DNA from: Corallincola sp.
GTDB taxonomy: Bacteria > Pseudomonadota > Gammaproteobacteria > Enterobacterales > Neiellaceae
Assembly: GCA_017998495.1 (NCBI GenBank)
Contig: JAGOCY010000034.1
Coordinates: 1-9,135 of the forward strand
DNA: 9,135 nucleotides
Reading direction: 5' to 3'
Below are positions 1-7,025 of this stretch, one piece after another (the stretch's first letter is position 1; each line of letters starts with the position of its first letter). The notes beneath the pieces were generated by a model, which made no database searches, was not told the DNA's origin, and worked only from the letters and a program-made list of their open reading frames with translations. The translations under genes and the position numbers were made by a program.

Positions 1-30
1 AAAGGCCGCGCCCAGCTGACTCGCGTTTAA
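1..30 (+). CDS. rpmH: 50S ribosomal protein L34, C-terminal end (partial)
   Basis: Only the last nine codons and the TAA stop are present, reading KGRAQLTRV. This resembles the E. coli L34 tail KGRARLTVSK as I remember it. L34 is a small basic protein of the large ribosomal subunit. The position directly before rnpA is the near-universal rpmH-rnpA arrangement, which is the main support for so short a fragment. The stop codon is in the same frame as rnpA, 24 bp before the preferred rnpA start, so the two genes are separate but closely coupled. Confidence 0.8.
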   Translation, partial: KGRAQLTRV

Positions 31-54
31 GTTCAGTCTGCCGCCTTGCCCGGG

Positions 55-414
55 TTGCCAGCGCTGGAATTTGGTCGGGAGCTCAGGCTCCTTGCTGCCA
101 AGCAGTTCCAGCAGGTCTTTGACCAACCTACCCGGGCTAGCGCGCCGCAGCTAACCCTGCTGGCGCGTGCCAATGATCTAGGTCACCCTCGCATTGGCTT
201 CGTCATCTCCCGCAAGAACATCCGCCGTGCTCATGAACGCAACCGCATCAAGCGTCTTGCGCGTGAACACCTGCGACTGCATCAGCACCAATTGCCAGCC
301 GTTGATCTCATTCTGCTGGCCAAGAAGGGCGCCCAGGATCTGGATAACAAAGCCTTGGTCGACCTGCTGGAGGGCTTATGGCGTACCTTGATCAGGCGCT
401 TGCCCGCCTGCTGA
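55..414 (+). CDS. rnpA: Ribonuclease P protein component
   Basis: This is the protein subunit of RNase P, which binds the M1 RNA and helps remove 5' leaders from precursor tRNAs. The basic RNR-type signature is clear ([15 protein letters not shown], about residues 60-74), as is the early GRELRLL segment and the [14 protein letters not shown] stretch. I chose the TTG at 55, giving 119 residues. It places [10 protein letters not shown] in register with E. coli MVKLAFPREL, whereas the TTG at 46 would add three residues. Neither start has a strong Shine-Dalgarno sequence, and there is no ATG or GTG in the relevant stretch. The gene is probably translated by coupling to rpmH. Its 3' end overlaps yidD by 37 bp in another frame. 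Identity is near certain; the exact start is less so. Confidence 0.95.
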   Translation: MPALEFGRELRLLAAKQFQQVFDQPTRASAPQLTLLARANDLGHPRIGFVISRKNIRRAHERNRIKRLAREHLRLHQHQLPAVDLILLAKKGAQDLDNKALVDLLEGLWRTLIRRLPAC

Positions 415-620
415 TATTGTTGGTCCGCGGTTACCAGCTTATCATTAGCCCCTTGCTCGGGCCCCGCTGTCGCTTTACCCCCAGCTGCTCCTGCTATGCC
501 ATTGACGCCTTACGGCTGCACGGGCCATGGCGAGGCACCTGGCTGGCAGTGCGACGCCTAGGTCGCTGTCATCCGCTCCACCCCGGTGGTCACGATCCGG
601 TGCCCCCTCCCAAACCATGA
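378..620 (+). CDS. yidD: Membrane protein insertion efficiency factor YidD
   Basis: This is a small (80-residue) inner-membrane-associated protein of the YidD family, known to assist YidC-dependent insertion of membrane proteins. The family core is intact: a hydrophobic, probably amphipathic N-terminal helix (about residues 7-27), then [19 protein letters not shown] (23-41) and [14 protein letters not shown] (64-77). Conserved cysteines are at 31, 37 and 64; Cys39 is an extra one where E. coli has Ser. The ATG at 378 is preceded by GGAGGG (369-374), a good but closely spaced ribosome-binding site lying inside rnpA. The 37-bp overlap with rnpA and the 16-bp gap to yidC indicate one transcript. 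Length is close to the E. coli protein (85 residues). Confidence 0.95.
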   Translation: MAYLDQALARLLILLVRGYQLIISPLLGPRCRFTPSCSCYAIDALRLHGPWRGTWLAVRRLGRCHPLHPGGHDPVPPPKP

Positions 621-636
621 GAACATAGTTGCAGCC

Positions 637-2292
637 ATGGAAAACCAACGCATTTTTCTGTTGATCGCCTTCATCGCTGTCAGCTTCTTCGGCTGGCAGG
701 CCTGGCAAGCGGACAAGCTTGCTGCCGCTCAACCACCGGCAGCGGTCGCCAGTGCCAATAGCAGCGTTGAGCTGCCGGCCGCCGGCAGTGTAGCCAGCGC
801 CAATACCGATGGCATTCCAGAACACCAAGGCAGCGGCCCGGCGGCAGCCGCAGCGCCCAGCAACCAGCTGGTACGCGTAACCACCGACACCCTGGACATC
901 GAGATCGACCTCAATGGCGGTGATGTCATTCACGCTGCGCTGCCCGGCTTTACCCTCAATCTGGAGAGCAAAGATCCAGTCGTGCTGCTGCAACATGGCA
1001 GCGCCCTCACCTACCTAGCTCAAAGCGGCTTGACCAACCTCGACAGCAACAGTGCCAGACCACTGTTTGCCGCCAGTGCCAGCCATTTCACCCTGACTGA
1101 AGGCAGCGACACTCTGGTTGTCCCGCTCACCTACCGCGACGGCAACGGCCTCGAGGTCACCAAGAGCTTTACCTTCAGCCGTGGCCAGCACAGCATCAAA
1201 GTTGGCTATGACGTTAAAAATGGCACTGCCAGCCCGCTGGACATGCGGCTATGGGCCCGCCTGCGCCAGAGCGTTGTTGGTGGCGACGAAGGCTCGTTTT
1301 TCATGCCTACCTTTCGTGGCGCGGCCTATTCAACCGCCGACAAGCGCTATGAAAAGCTAACCTTCGAGCAGCTGGGCAACAGCGACCGACTGAAAGAAGC
1401 CACTCAAGGCGGCTGGGTCGCCATGCTCCAGCATTATTTTGTCTGTGCCTGGGTACCGGTGGCAGGCGACACCAATGATCTGTTCAGCGGCAACAACGGC
1501 AGCCTGGGTGATATCGGCTATATGGGGCCGGTTACCAAGGTTGATGCCGGTGCCAGTGCCAGCTTCACTTCCACCCTCTATATCGGACCCAAAGATCAAG
1601 AGAGCCTGTCGGCGCTGTCGCCCAGCCTCAATCTGGTGGTTGATTACGGCATCCTGTGGTTCATCTCCCAGCCGCTGCACTGGCTGCTGACCCTGTTCCA
1701 CAGCCTGGTGGGTAACTGGGGGGTAGCGATCATCCTCATCACCCTGGCAGTGAAGGGTGCCCTCTACAAGCTGACCAAAGCCCAATATGTGTCCATGGCC
1801 AAGATGCGGCTGCTGCAGCCCAAGCTGGCTGCCCTTAAAGAGCGCTATGGCGATGATCGCCAGAAGATGTCTGCCGCCATGATGGAGCTGTACAAGAAAG
1901 AGAAGGTCAACCCGCTCGGTGGCTGCCTGCCAATCTTGCTGCAGATGCCAATCTTCATCGCCCTGTACTGGGTGCTGGTAGAGAGCGTCGAACTGCGCCA
2001 GGCCCCCTTTGCCCTGTGGATCCAGGATCTGTCAGTCAAAGACCCTTATTTTGTGCTGCCACTGCTGATGGGCGCCTCCATGTTCATCATGCAGAAGCTG
2101 TCACCCACTGCCGTCACCGATCCGATGCAGCAGAAGATGATGCAGTGGATGCCGGTGATCTTTACCGCCTTCTTCCTGATGTTCCCCTCTGGTCTGGTGC
2201 TTTACTGGCTGTTCTCTAACCTGGTCTCCATTGGCCAGCAGTGGATGATCAATCGCGCCATCGACAAGCAGGGGCTGAAGGCCAGCAGCTGA
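637..2292 (+). CDS. yidC: Membrane protein insertase YidC (Oxa1 family)
   Basis: YidC inserts and folds inner-membrane proteins, alone or with SecYEG; known clients include Fo subunit c. The ATG at 637 gives 551 residues (E. coli 548) and an N-terminus [20 protein letters not shown] that matches the family's first membrane segment; an in-frame upstream GTG at 586 lies inside yidD and is unlikely. A Ala/Ser-rich linker (about 25-75) and a large periplasmic domain (to about 335) follow. The insertase domain comprises GNWG (359-362), LTKAQY, the cytoplasmic hairpin [45 protein letters not shown] and FPSGLVLYW. The conserved positive charge in the groove is Lys373, where E. coli has Arg366. The stop is 1 bp from the mnmE start, implying translational coupling. 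Confidence 0.97.
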   Translation: MENQRIFLLIAFIAVSFFGWQAWQADKLAAAQPPAAVASANSSVELPAAGSVASANTDGIPEHQGSGPAAAAAPSNQLVRVTTDTLDIEIDLNGGDVIHAALPGFTLNLESKDPVVLLQHGSALTYLAQSGLTNLDSNSARPLFAASASHFTLTEGSDTLVVPLTYRDGNGLEVTKSFTFSRGQHSIKVGYDVKNGTASPLDMRLWARLRQSVVGGDEGSFFMPTFRGAAYSTADKRYEKLTFEQLGNSDRLKEATQGGWVAMLQHYFVCAWVPVAGDTNDLFSGNNGSLGDIGYMGPVTKVDAGASASFTSTLYIGPKDQESLSALSPSLNLVVDYGILWFISQPLHWLLTLFHSLVGNWGVAIILITLAVKGALYKLTKAQYVSMAKMRLLQPKLAALKERYGDDRQKMSAAMMELYKKEKVNPLGGCLPILLQMPIFIALYWVLVESVELRQAPFALWIQDLSVKDPYFVLPLLMGASMFIMQKLSPTAVTDPMQQKMMQWMPVIFTAFFLMFPSGLVLYWLFSNLVSIGQQWMINRAIDKQGLKASS

Positions 2293-2293
2293 T

Positions 2294-3655
2294 ATGACCA
2301 CCGACACCATCGTTGCCCAGGCCACAGCCCCGGGACGCGGTGGCGTCGGTATTGTCCGTGTCTCCGGGCCAGCTGTAGAGGCTGTGGCCCGGGCACTGCT
2401 GCCACGCCTGCCCGCTGCTCGTCATGCCGACTATCTGCCCTTCCTCGATGGTGAAGGCCGGGTGATCGATCAGGGCATCGCCCTGCTGTTCAAAGCCCCT
2501 CACTCCTTCACTGGCGAAGATGTTCTGGAACTGCAGGGCCATGGCGGTCCGGTGGTACTGGAGATGCTGATCGCCCGCATCCTGGAACTGCCCGGCCTGC
2601 GTCTGGCCCGTCCAGGCGAATTCAGCGAACGCGCCTTCCTCAACGACAAGCTCGATCTGGCCCAGGCCGAAGCGATCGCCGATCTGATCGAGGCCAGCTC
2701 GGTGCAGGCGGCGCGCAGCGCCATTCACTCCCTGCAAGGCGACTTTTCGCGTCAGGTCAACGCCTTGGCCGATGCCTTGGTGACCCTGCGCATCCATGTG
2801 GAAGCAGCCATCGACTTCCCCGACGAAGAGATCGATTTTCTCGGCGACGGTGTCATTGATGGTCAGCTGCAGCAGCTGCGCCAGCAACTCGCGCAACTGC
2901 GATCCCAGGCACAGCAGGGGGCACTGCTACGCGACGGTATGAAGGTGGTGATCGCCGGCCGCCCCAACGCGGGCAAAAGCAGCCTGCTCAATGCCCTGGT
3001 TGGCCATGAGGCAGCCATCGTCACCGATATCGCCGGTACCACCCGCGATCTGCTGCGCGAGCAGATCAACATTGATGGCATGCCGCTGCACATCATCGAC
3101 ACCGCCGGCCTCCGCGATGCCAGCGACGCCGTCGAGCAGATCGGCATTGAGCGTGCGTGGAACGCCATCAGTGACGCTGACCGGGTACTGTTGGTAGTCG
3201 ACAGCAGCAGTACCCCACAGCTCACCCCGCAGGCCCTGTGGCCCGATTTCGTCGCCCGATTACCGCCTCAGCTAGGGATCACTCTGGTGCGTAACAAGGC
3301 CGATCTGAGTGGCGAAGAGCCGGGTTTAAGTAGCATCGATGACATGCCAGTCATCACCATCAGTGCCCGCCAGCAACTGGGGCTAACCGAACTGCGCAGC
3401 CACCTAAAACAGCTGATGGGCTACCAGGGCGGTGGTGAAGGGGTGTTTATCGCCCGCCGCCGCCATCTGCAGGCTCTTGATAACGCCTGTGACCATCTGG
3501 ATCGGGGTGATATTCAGCTCAACCGCTACCGCGCCGGTGAACTACTCGCCGAGGAGCTACGCCTCGCCCACGAGCAGCTGGGCGAGATCACCGGCCGCAT
3601 GAGCTCTGACGACCTGCTCGGCCGTATCTTCGGCTCCTTCTGCATCGGCAAATAA
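2294..3655 (+). CDS. mnmE: tRNA uridine-5-carboxymethylaminomethyl modification GTPase MnmE
   Basis: MnmE is a potassium-activated GTPase that, with MnmG (encoded beyond oriC at 4504), installs the cmnm5 group on wobble uridine 34 of several tRNAs. All parts are visible in 453 residues (E. coli 454). The N-terminal folate-binding domain begins [18 protein letters not shown] helical domain with [20 protein letters not shown] follows. The G domain has G1 GRPNAGKS (222-229), G2 GTTRD (248-252), G3 DTAG (269-272) and G4 NKAD (334-337). The C-terminus ends in the family's FCIGK with catalytic Cys450. The gene starts 1 bp after yidC; a GAAGG about 12 bp upstream is a distant ribosome-binding site, so coupled translation is likely. 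No terminator hairpin with a T-run is visible after it. Confidence 0.98.
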   Translation: MTTDTIVAQATAPGRGGVGIVRVSGPAVEAVARALLPRLPAARHADYLPFLDGEGRVIDQGIALLFKAPHSFTGEDVLELQGHGGPVVLEMLIARILELPGLRLARPGEFSERAFLNDKLDLAQAEAIADLIEASSVQAARSAIHSLQGDFSRQVNALADALVTLRIHVEAAIDFPDEEIDFLGDGVIDGQLQQLRQQLAQLRSQAQQGALLRDGMKVVIAGRPNAGKSSLLNALVGHEAAIVTDIAGTTRDLLREQINIDGMPLHIIDTAGLRDASDAVEQIGIERAWNAISDADRVLLVVDSSSTPQLTPQALWPDFVARLPPQLGITLVRNKADLSGEEPGLSSIDDMPVITISARQQLGLTELRSHLKQLMGYQGGGEGVFIARRRHLQALDNACDHLDRGDIQLNRYRAGELLAEELRLAHEQLGEITGRMSSDDLLGRIFGSFCIGK

Positions 3656-3708
3656 CGTCAGCGCTTGCTGCTGCGTACAATGGGGTTCAACCATCAACGG
3701 AGTACCCC

Positions 3709-4155
3709 ATGTCCCATCTGACCCTGCTGGTTGGCTCCACCTTGGGCGCCACCGAGTATGTTGCCGATCGCCTCTGTGAACTGCTGACCGCCGCTGGCCA
3801 TGACAGCACCATCGTCAGCCGCTTCGACCAGTGGCAAGCCACTGATGCGCCCAGTGATCTATGGCTGATCTGCACCTCTACCCATGGCGCTGGCGACCTG
3901 CCAGACAACATCCAGCCCCTCGGTCAGTACCTGGCCAGCAAGCGCCCTGACTTGCGTCACCATCGCTTTGCAGTGGTAGCAGTAGGCGATTCCAGCTATG
4001 ACACCTTCTGTGAAGGCGGTAAAACGCTGGAGCGGCTATTGGAGGATTGCGGTGCCATCAATCTGCTCCCGCGGCTGGAGATCGACGTTCAGGATCACCC
4101 GATCCCGGAAGATGAGGCTGAGCGCTGGTTGCCGCAACTGCTGGCCCGTATCTGA
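3709..4155 (+). CDS. mioC: Flavodoxin-like protein MioC
   Basis: This is a 148-residue FMN-binding flavodoxin-fold protein (E. coli MioC 147), reported in E. coli to support biotin synthase activity as an electron carrier. The FMN phosphate loop is GSTLGATEY (9-17). STHGAGDLPDN (57-67) and VGDSSYDTFCEGG (92-104) form the flavin-contacting loops. A YqcA-type paralogue has a similar fold, but the location immediately before oriC identifies mioC. The ATG at 3709 has GGAG at 3699-3702 with 6-bp spacing. A 53-bp gap separates it from mnmE, and the only promoter-like element in the gap is a lone TACAAT at 3676-3681 without a spaced -35. Transcription runs towards oriC with no visible terminator, so mioC transcription may enter the origin, as is known in E. 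coli. Confidence 0.95.
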   Translation: MSHLTLLVGSTLGATEYVADRLCELLTAAGHDSTIVSRFDQWQATDAPSDLWLICTSTHGAGDLPDNIQPLGQYLASKRPDLRHHRFAVVAVGDSSYDTFCEGGKTLERLLEDCGAINLLPRLEIDVQDHPIPEDEAERWLPQLLARI

Positions 4156-4163
4156 TCAATAGC

Positions 4164-4172
4164 TGTTGATAA
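4164..4172 (-). promoter_or_regulatory. DnaA box, R4 equivalent (TTATCAACA)
   Basis: The + strand reads TGTTGATAA, so the box TTATCAACA is on the - strand. It sits 9 bp after the mioC stop, where E. coli has the high-affinity R4 box TTATCCACA. It differs from that by one base (C to A at position 6) and is identical to the R2 equivalent at 4237. It is followed by CTTGGATC, as after E. coli R4. Confidence 0.7.
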
Positions 4173-4202
4173 CCTTGGATCTACCTGCCTTGAATGCTGT
4201 TA

Positions 4203-4211
4203 TTAACCACA
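4203..4211 (+). promoter_or_regulatory. DnaA-box-like site, R3 equivalent (TTAACCACA)
   Basis: TTAACCACA is one mismatch from TTATCCACA (position 4). It is followed by AGAACAACT, the same word that follows the R3 box (TTATCCAAA) of E. coli oriC as I recall it. That supports homology of position, although this copy is a few bases longer between TTAT and the conserved word. Probably a weak site. Confidence 0.55.
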
Positions 4212-4236
4212 AGAACAACTCTGGATCGCTTACCCC

Positions 4237-4245
4237 TGTTGATAA
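4237..4245 (-). promoter_or_regulatory. DnaA box, R2 equivalent (TTATCAACA)
   Basis: The + strand reads CCCCTGTTGATAAC, giving a - strand box TTATCAACA identical to the one at 4164. In E. coli the R2 box (TTATACACA) has this same orientation and place between R3 and R5. One mismatch from the TTATNCACA consensus, again at position 6. Confidence 0.68.
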
Positions 4246-4288
4246 CATCAGGTTTCATCACCAGCGATCGATCCCATTCATGCCCAGT

Positions 4289-4297
4289 TCATGCACA
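4289..4297 (+). promoter_or_regulatory. DnaA box, R5/M equivalent (TCATGCACA)
   Basis: TCATGCACA followed by GT closely matches the E. coli R5/M box TCATTCACAGT. It differs only at the variable fifth base and shares the unusual C at position 2. E. coli R5 is a weak site filled preferentially by ATP-DnaA; the same role is inferred here. Confidence 0.68.
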
Positions 4298-4342
4298 GTC
4301 AGCGCGGGCTACAACCACCTGTTTAACAACAACAAAACTCAG

Positions 4343-4351
4343 TTTTCAACA
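4343..4351 (+). promoter_or_regulatory. DnaA box, R1 equivalent (TTTTCAACA)
   Basis: TTTTCAACA lies on the + strand at the edge of the AT-rich unwinding region, where E. coli has the high-affinity R1 box TTATCCACA. The T at position 3 is allowed by the TTWTNCACA consensus. The A at position 6 is the same deviation seen in the boxes at 4164 and 4237. It is followed by a 13-bp spacer and a TAATAGTAG motif. Confidence 0.65.
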
Positions 4352-4364
4352 GCTTCTGTGAGGC

Positions 4365-4415
4365 TAATAGTAGATCAAGCAAGATCCAATCTATCGATCC
4401 TTTTCAGATCAATAA
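4365..4415. other. DNA unwinding element with DnaA-trio-like start and phased GATC sites
   Basis: These 51 bp are about 31% G+C, against clearly GC-rich neighbouring genes, and lie between the R1-equivalent box and mnmG, the position of the E. coli 13-mer region. The element opens with TAATAGTAG (4365-4373), which fits three successive DnaA-trio units (5'-[T/A]A[G/A]-3'). Short segments each beginning with GATC follow (starts 4373, 4383, 4396, 4407, then 4417 and 4428 just beyond), at 10-13 bp steps. Unlike E. coli there is no GATCTNTTNTTTT 13-mer copy. The unwinding role is inferred from position and composition. Confidence 0.65.
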
Positions 4416-4432
4416 GGATCGCACTGCGATCC
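4416..4432. repeat. Perfect 8-bp inverted repeat with two GATC sites
   Basis: GGATCGCA, a single C, then TGCGATCC form a perfect palindrome with a 1-bp centre at the mnmG end of the origin. Each arm contains one GATC. There is no T-run, so it is not a typical terminator. The word TGCGATCC also occurs in E. coli oriC, between R1 and the 13-mers. The short loop suits protein binding to the duplex better than a hairpin. Confidence 0.7.
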
Positions 4433-4438
4433 AGCCCT

Positions 4439-4466
4439 TTGCTCAACGCCGGTGAACGGCTAAAAT
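4439..4466 (+). promoter_or_regulatory. Candidate mnmG promoter
   Basis: TAAAAT (4461-4466) is 5/6 to the -10 consensus, with TTGCTC (4439-4444) 16 bp upstream as a weak -35 (3/6). It is followed by a G+C-rich discriminator (CGCCCC), then a leader of about 30 bp carrying GGGGGAA (4494-4500) just before the mnmG ATG. The GC-rich discriminator would suit growth-rate or stringent control, as known for E. coli gidA; this is inference. Confidence 0.5.
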
Positions 4467-4503
4467 TTCGCCCCTTTTGCTGCCAGCCTCTCCGGGGGAA
4501 CCC

Positions 4504-6393
4504 ATGATCTATGCCCAGCAGTTTGACGTCATCGTGGTCGGTGGAGGGCACGCCGGCACTGAGGCTGCACTCGCAGCTGCGCGCATGGGCTGTTCAACCC
4601 TGCTGCTCAGCCACAACATCGAAACCCTCGGTCAGATGTCCTGTAATCCGGCCATTGGTGGCATTGGCAAAGGTCATCTGGTTAAAGAGATCGATGCGCT
4701 TGGTGGTGCTATGGCGCTAGCCGCTGATCGCGGCGGTATCCAATTTCGCACCCTGAACGCCAGCAAAGGCCCAGCGGTACGTGCTACTCGTGCTCAGGCC
4801 GACCGTGTGCTCTACAAAGCAGCGGTTCGCCAGATGCTGGAGAACCAGCCCAATCTCAGCTTGTTCCAGCAGGCAGTGGAAGACCTGATCGTCGAAGGCG
4901 AACAGGTGGTGGGCGTGATCACTCAGATGGGGCTGTCATTCCGGGCACGGGCCGTGGTCCTGACGGTGGGTACCTTCCTGGGCGGCACTATTCACATCGG
5001 CCTCAATAACTACAGCGGCGGCCGCGCTGGTGATCCGCCCTCTATTGGCCTAGCACGCCGGCTGCGTGAACTGCCATTACGGGTTGGACGGCTTAAAACC
5101 GGCACCCCACCCCGCCTTGATGCACGCACCATCGACTTTGGGGTGATGCAGGAGCAACCGGGTGATACCCCGGTTCCGGTGTTCAGCTTCATGGGCTCGG
5201 TGGCCGACCATCCGCAGCAGATCAGCTGTTACATCACCCACACCAACAGCCGTACTCACGACATCATCCGTGGTGGCCTGGATCGCTCGCCGATGTACAC
5301 CGGGGTGATTGAAGGGATTGGTCCACGCTATTGCCCGTCGATCGAAGACAAGATCAACCGCTTTGCCGACAAGGATTCTCACCAGATCTTTCTCGAGCCA
5401 GAAGGGCTGACCACTCACGAGGTCTATCCCAACGGCATTTCCACCAGTCTGCCCTTTGATGTGCAGCTGGCGCTGGTGCGTTCGATTCGCGGGTTGGAGA
5501 ACGCCCATATCGTGCGTCCCGGTTACGCCATCGAATATGACTATTTCGACCCGCGCGATCTCAAACCGACCTATGAGACCAAGCAGATCGCCGGACTGTT
5601 CTTTGCCGGCCAGATCAATGGCACTACTGGTTATGAAGAAGCTGGCGCCCAAGGGTTGATGGCGGGCCTCAATGCGGCCCTGCTGGCGACTGGCCGTGAC
5701 GGCTGGAGCCCACGCCGCGATCAGGCCTACATGGGAGTGTTGATCGACGATCTGTCGACTCTGGGCACGCGTGAGCCCTATCGCATGTTCACCAGCCGCG
5801 CCGAATACCGCTTGTTGCTGCGTGAAGACAATGCCGATCAGCGGCTTACTCCGAAAGGACGTGAACTGGGGCTGGTTGATGACGAGCGCTGGGCCCGCTT
5901 TGAAGCCAAGCAGGAGCAGGTGGAGCAGGAACTGCAGCGGCTACGCGCCACCATCATCCCCGCCCAAGGGGCCTTGGCCGATGCGGTGAATCCGTTGCTG
6001 GATACGCCGATGAGCCGCGAGCAGAGCCTGGAAGGGCTGATCCGCCGGCCGGAGATGAGCTATGCCAGCCTGATGACTGTCGATGGTATCGGCCCTGGTG
6101 TGGCCGATGCAGAAGCGGCCGAACAGGTGGAGATCCAGATCAAGTACGCCGGCTACATCGATCGCCAGCAGGCCGAGATCGACAAGCAGCTGCGCCACGA
6201 GGAAACGGCGTTACCGCTGGACCTCGATTACAGCGACGTGGCTGGCCTGTCCAAAGAGGTGATGCTGAAACTGCGTGAAGCGCGACCCGCTACCTTGGGG
6301 GTTGCTTCACGCATTGCTGGCGTTACCCCGGCTGCCATCTCTATCCTGCTCGTCCATCTCAAGAAACGGGGGCTGCTCAAGCGCAGCGCATGA
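4504..6393 (+). CDS. mnmG: tRNA uridine-5-carboxymethylaminomethyl modification enzyme MnmG (GidA)
   Basis: MnmG is the FAD-dependent partner of MnmE in forming cmnm5U34 in tRNA, acting as an alpha2beta2 complex in the cytoplasm. The ATG at 4504 gives 629 residues, equal to E. coli, and [18 protein letters not shown] aligns with E. coli MFYPDPFDVIIIGGGHAG. An in-frame upstream ATG at 4477 lies in the leader and would add nine unmatched residues. Key elements are the FAD-binding GGGHAG (13-18), [13 protein letters not shown] with Cys47, [28 protein letters not shown] with Cys277, [13 protein letters not shown] and the C-terminal [15 protein letters not shown] that contacts MnmE. Both functional cysteines are at their E. 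coli positions. GGGGGAA upstream is the ribosome-binding site. The stop overlaps the rsmG ATG (ATGA). Confidence 0.98.
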   Translation: MIYAQQFDVIVVGGGHAGTEAALAAARMGCSTLLLSHNIETLGQMSCNPAIGGIGKGHLVKEIDALGGAMALAADRGGIQFRTLNASKGPAVRATRAQADRVLYKAAVRQMLENQPNLSLFQQAVEDLIVEGEQVVGVITQMGLSFRARAVVLTVGTFLGGTIHIGLNNYSGGRAGDPPSIGLARRLRELPLRVGRLKTGTPPRLDARTIDFGVMQEQPGDTPVPVFSFMGSVADHPQQISCYITHTNSRTHDIIRGGLDRSPMYTGVIEGIGPRYCPSIEDKINRFADKDSHQIFLEPEGLTTHEVYPNGISTSLPFDVQLALVRSIRGLENAHIVRPGYAIEYDYFDPRDLKPTYETKQIAGLFFAGQINGTTGYEEAGAQGLMAGLNAALLATGRDGWSPRRDQAYMGVLIDDLSTLGTREPYRMFTSRAEYRLLLREDNADQRLTPKGRELGLVDDERWARFEAKQEQVEQELQRLRATIIPAQGALADAVNPLLDTPMSREQSLEGLIRRPEMSYASLMTVDGIGPGVADAEAAEQVEIQIKYAGYIDRQQAEIDKQLRHEETALPLDLDYSDVAGLSKEVMLKLREARPATLGVASRIAGVTPAAISILLVHLKKRGLLKRSA

Positions 6394-7013
6394 CCGATTA
6401 CGCTCACCTTCTGCGCAGCCACTGTGCTGCCGCCAATCTCCAGCTTAGCGATCGTCAGGTTCAGCTGCTGACTGACTATCTGGCGCTGATCCTGAAGTGG
6501 AACAGCGCCTACAACCTGACGGCGGTACGTGACGGTGAGGAGATGGTCACCCGTCATCTCGTCGATTCACTGGTGATCGCGCCCTATCTGGCCGACTGCC
6601 AGCATATTGCCGACGTGGGTACAGGTCCGGGATTGCCCGGAGTACCCTTGGCGATCCTCTATCCCGACAAGCAGTTCACCCTGATCGACAGCTTGGGCAA
6701 ACGTATCGTGTTTCTCCGCCAGGTGCGCCATCTCCTTGGTTTGCCGAACATTGAGCCGGTGCAAACGCGAGTTGAGCAGTACCGCACAGAGCTGACAATT
6801 GACGGGGTGGTGAGTCGCGCCTTCGCGTCAATCGGTGATATGCTCAAATGGTGCGCCCACCTGAGCGACCGCTTTTTTGCCATGAAAGGCGCCTACCCTG
6901 AAGCTGAACTGCTCGAGGTAAAGGCCCCCTTTCAGGTAGCGGCCGTGCATCGTCTGACGGTGCCGGGTCAGGAAGGGGAACGGCATCTGGTCGAGATCAC
7001 CAAGCAAGTGTGA
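6390..7013 (+). CDS. rsmG: 16S rRNA (guanine-527-N7)-methyltransferase RsmG (GidB)
   Basis: RsmG uses S-adenosylmethionine to methylate N7 of G527 in the 530 loop of 16S rRNA; loss is known to give low-level streptomycin resistance in other bacteria. The protein is 207 residues, the same as E. coli. [14 protein letters not shown] (35-48) is the family's N-terminal signature. The SAM-binding motif is [14 protein letters not shown] (75-88), and SRAFAS (142-147) and MKG (165-167) line the active site. The ATG at 6390 overlaps the mnmG stop by 4 bp, and the nearest purine-rich stretch is about 20 bp upstream, so translation is probably coupled to mnmG. The parA start follows after 12 bp, consistent with a single mnmG-rsmG-parAB transcript. 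Confidence 0.98.
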   Translation: MTDYAHLLRSHCAAANLQLSDRQVQLLTDYLALILKWNSAYNLTAVRDGEEMVTRHLVDSLVIAPYLADCQHIADVGTGPGLPGVPLAILYPDKQFTLIDSLGKRIVFLRQVRHLLGLPNIEPVQTRVEQYRTELTIDGVVSRAFASIGDMLKWCAHLSDRFFAMKGAYPEAELLEVKAPFQVAAVHRLTVPGQEGERHLVEITKQV

Positions 7014-7025
7014 GTGGAGTGCGGC

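Larger units (their letters stand above)
4154..4432. other. oriC: Chromosomal replication origin oriC (mioC-mnmG type)
   Basis: This is the 348-bp gene-free stretch between mioC and mnmG, the classical oriC location in Vibrio, Aeromonas and enteric-type gammaproteobacteria. It contains 11 GATC (Dam/SeqA) sites starting at 4154, 4178, 4224, 4266, 4270, 4373, 4383, 4396, 4407, 4417 and 4428, where about one would be expected by chance. Five DnaA-box-like 9-mers follow the same order and orientation as E. coli R4, R3, R2, R5/M and R1. An AT-rich unwinding region lies on the mnmG side, as in E. coli. Short flanking words I remember from E. coli oriC also recur (CTTGGATC near R4, AGAACAACT after R3, TAATA after R1). 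Unusually, no box matches the TTWTNCACA consensus. I see no convincing IHF site. Function is inferred from architecture. Confidence 0.93.

Noticed and set aside
586..636. Upstream extension of yidC from GTG 586
   Set aside because: It would overlap yidD, and the added 17 residues have no counterpart; MENQRIFLL at 637 matches the family N-terminus.
475..996. Long minus-strand frame opposite yidD/yidC
   Set aside because: Opposite strand of well-supported conserved genes, no family resemblance; a by-product of GC-rich codon usage.
2249..2896. 215-codon minus-strand frame opposite mnmE
   Set aside because: Fully antisense to conserved mnmE coding sequence, with no recognisable domain.
3665..3681. 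TTGCTG and TACAAT as a mioC promoter
   Set aside because: The two hexamers are only 5 bp apart, and no -35 is seen at normal spacing; TACAAT alone is too weak to call, though a mioC promoter in this gap is plausible.
4278..4286. TCATGCCCA as a DnaA box
   Set aside because: Two mismatches from consensus, although it resembles the better TCATGCACA 11 bp downstream; probably chance similarity.
4323..4331. TTAACAACA as a sixth DnaA box
   Set aside because: It has two mismatches to TTATCCACA and falls in a simple AAC-repeat stretch; no counterpart in the E. coli layout.
4166..4507. Open reading frame of 113 codons across oriC
   Set aside because: It lies wholly in the origin, has no recognisable motif, is not preceded by a ribosome-binding site, and its AT-rich, GATC-dense sequence is explained by oriC.
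5857..5867. GGACGTGAACT as a parS half-site
   Set aside because: Only the right half partly matches, with no palindromic left arm, and it lies in conserved mnmG coding sequence.
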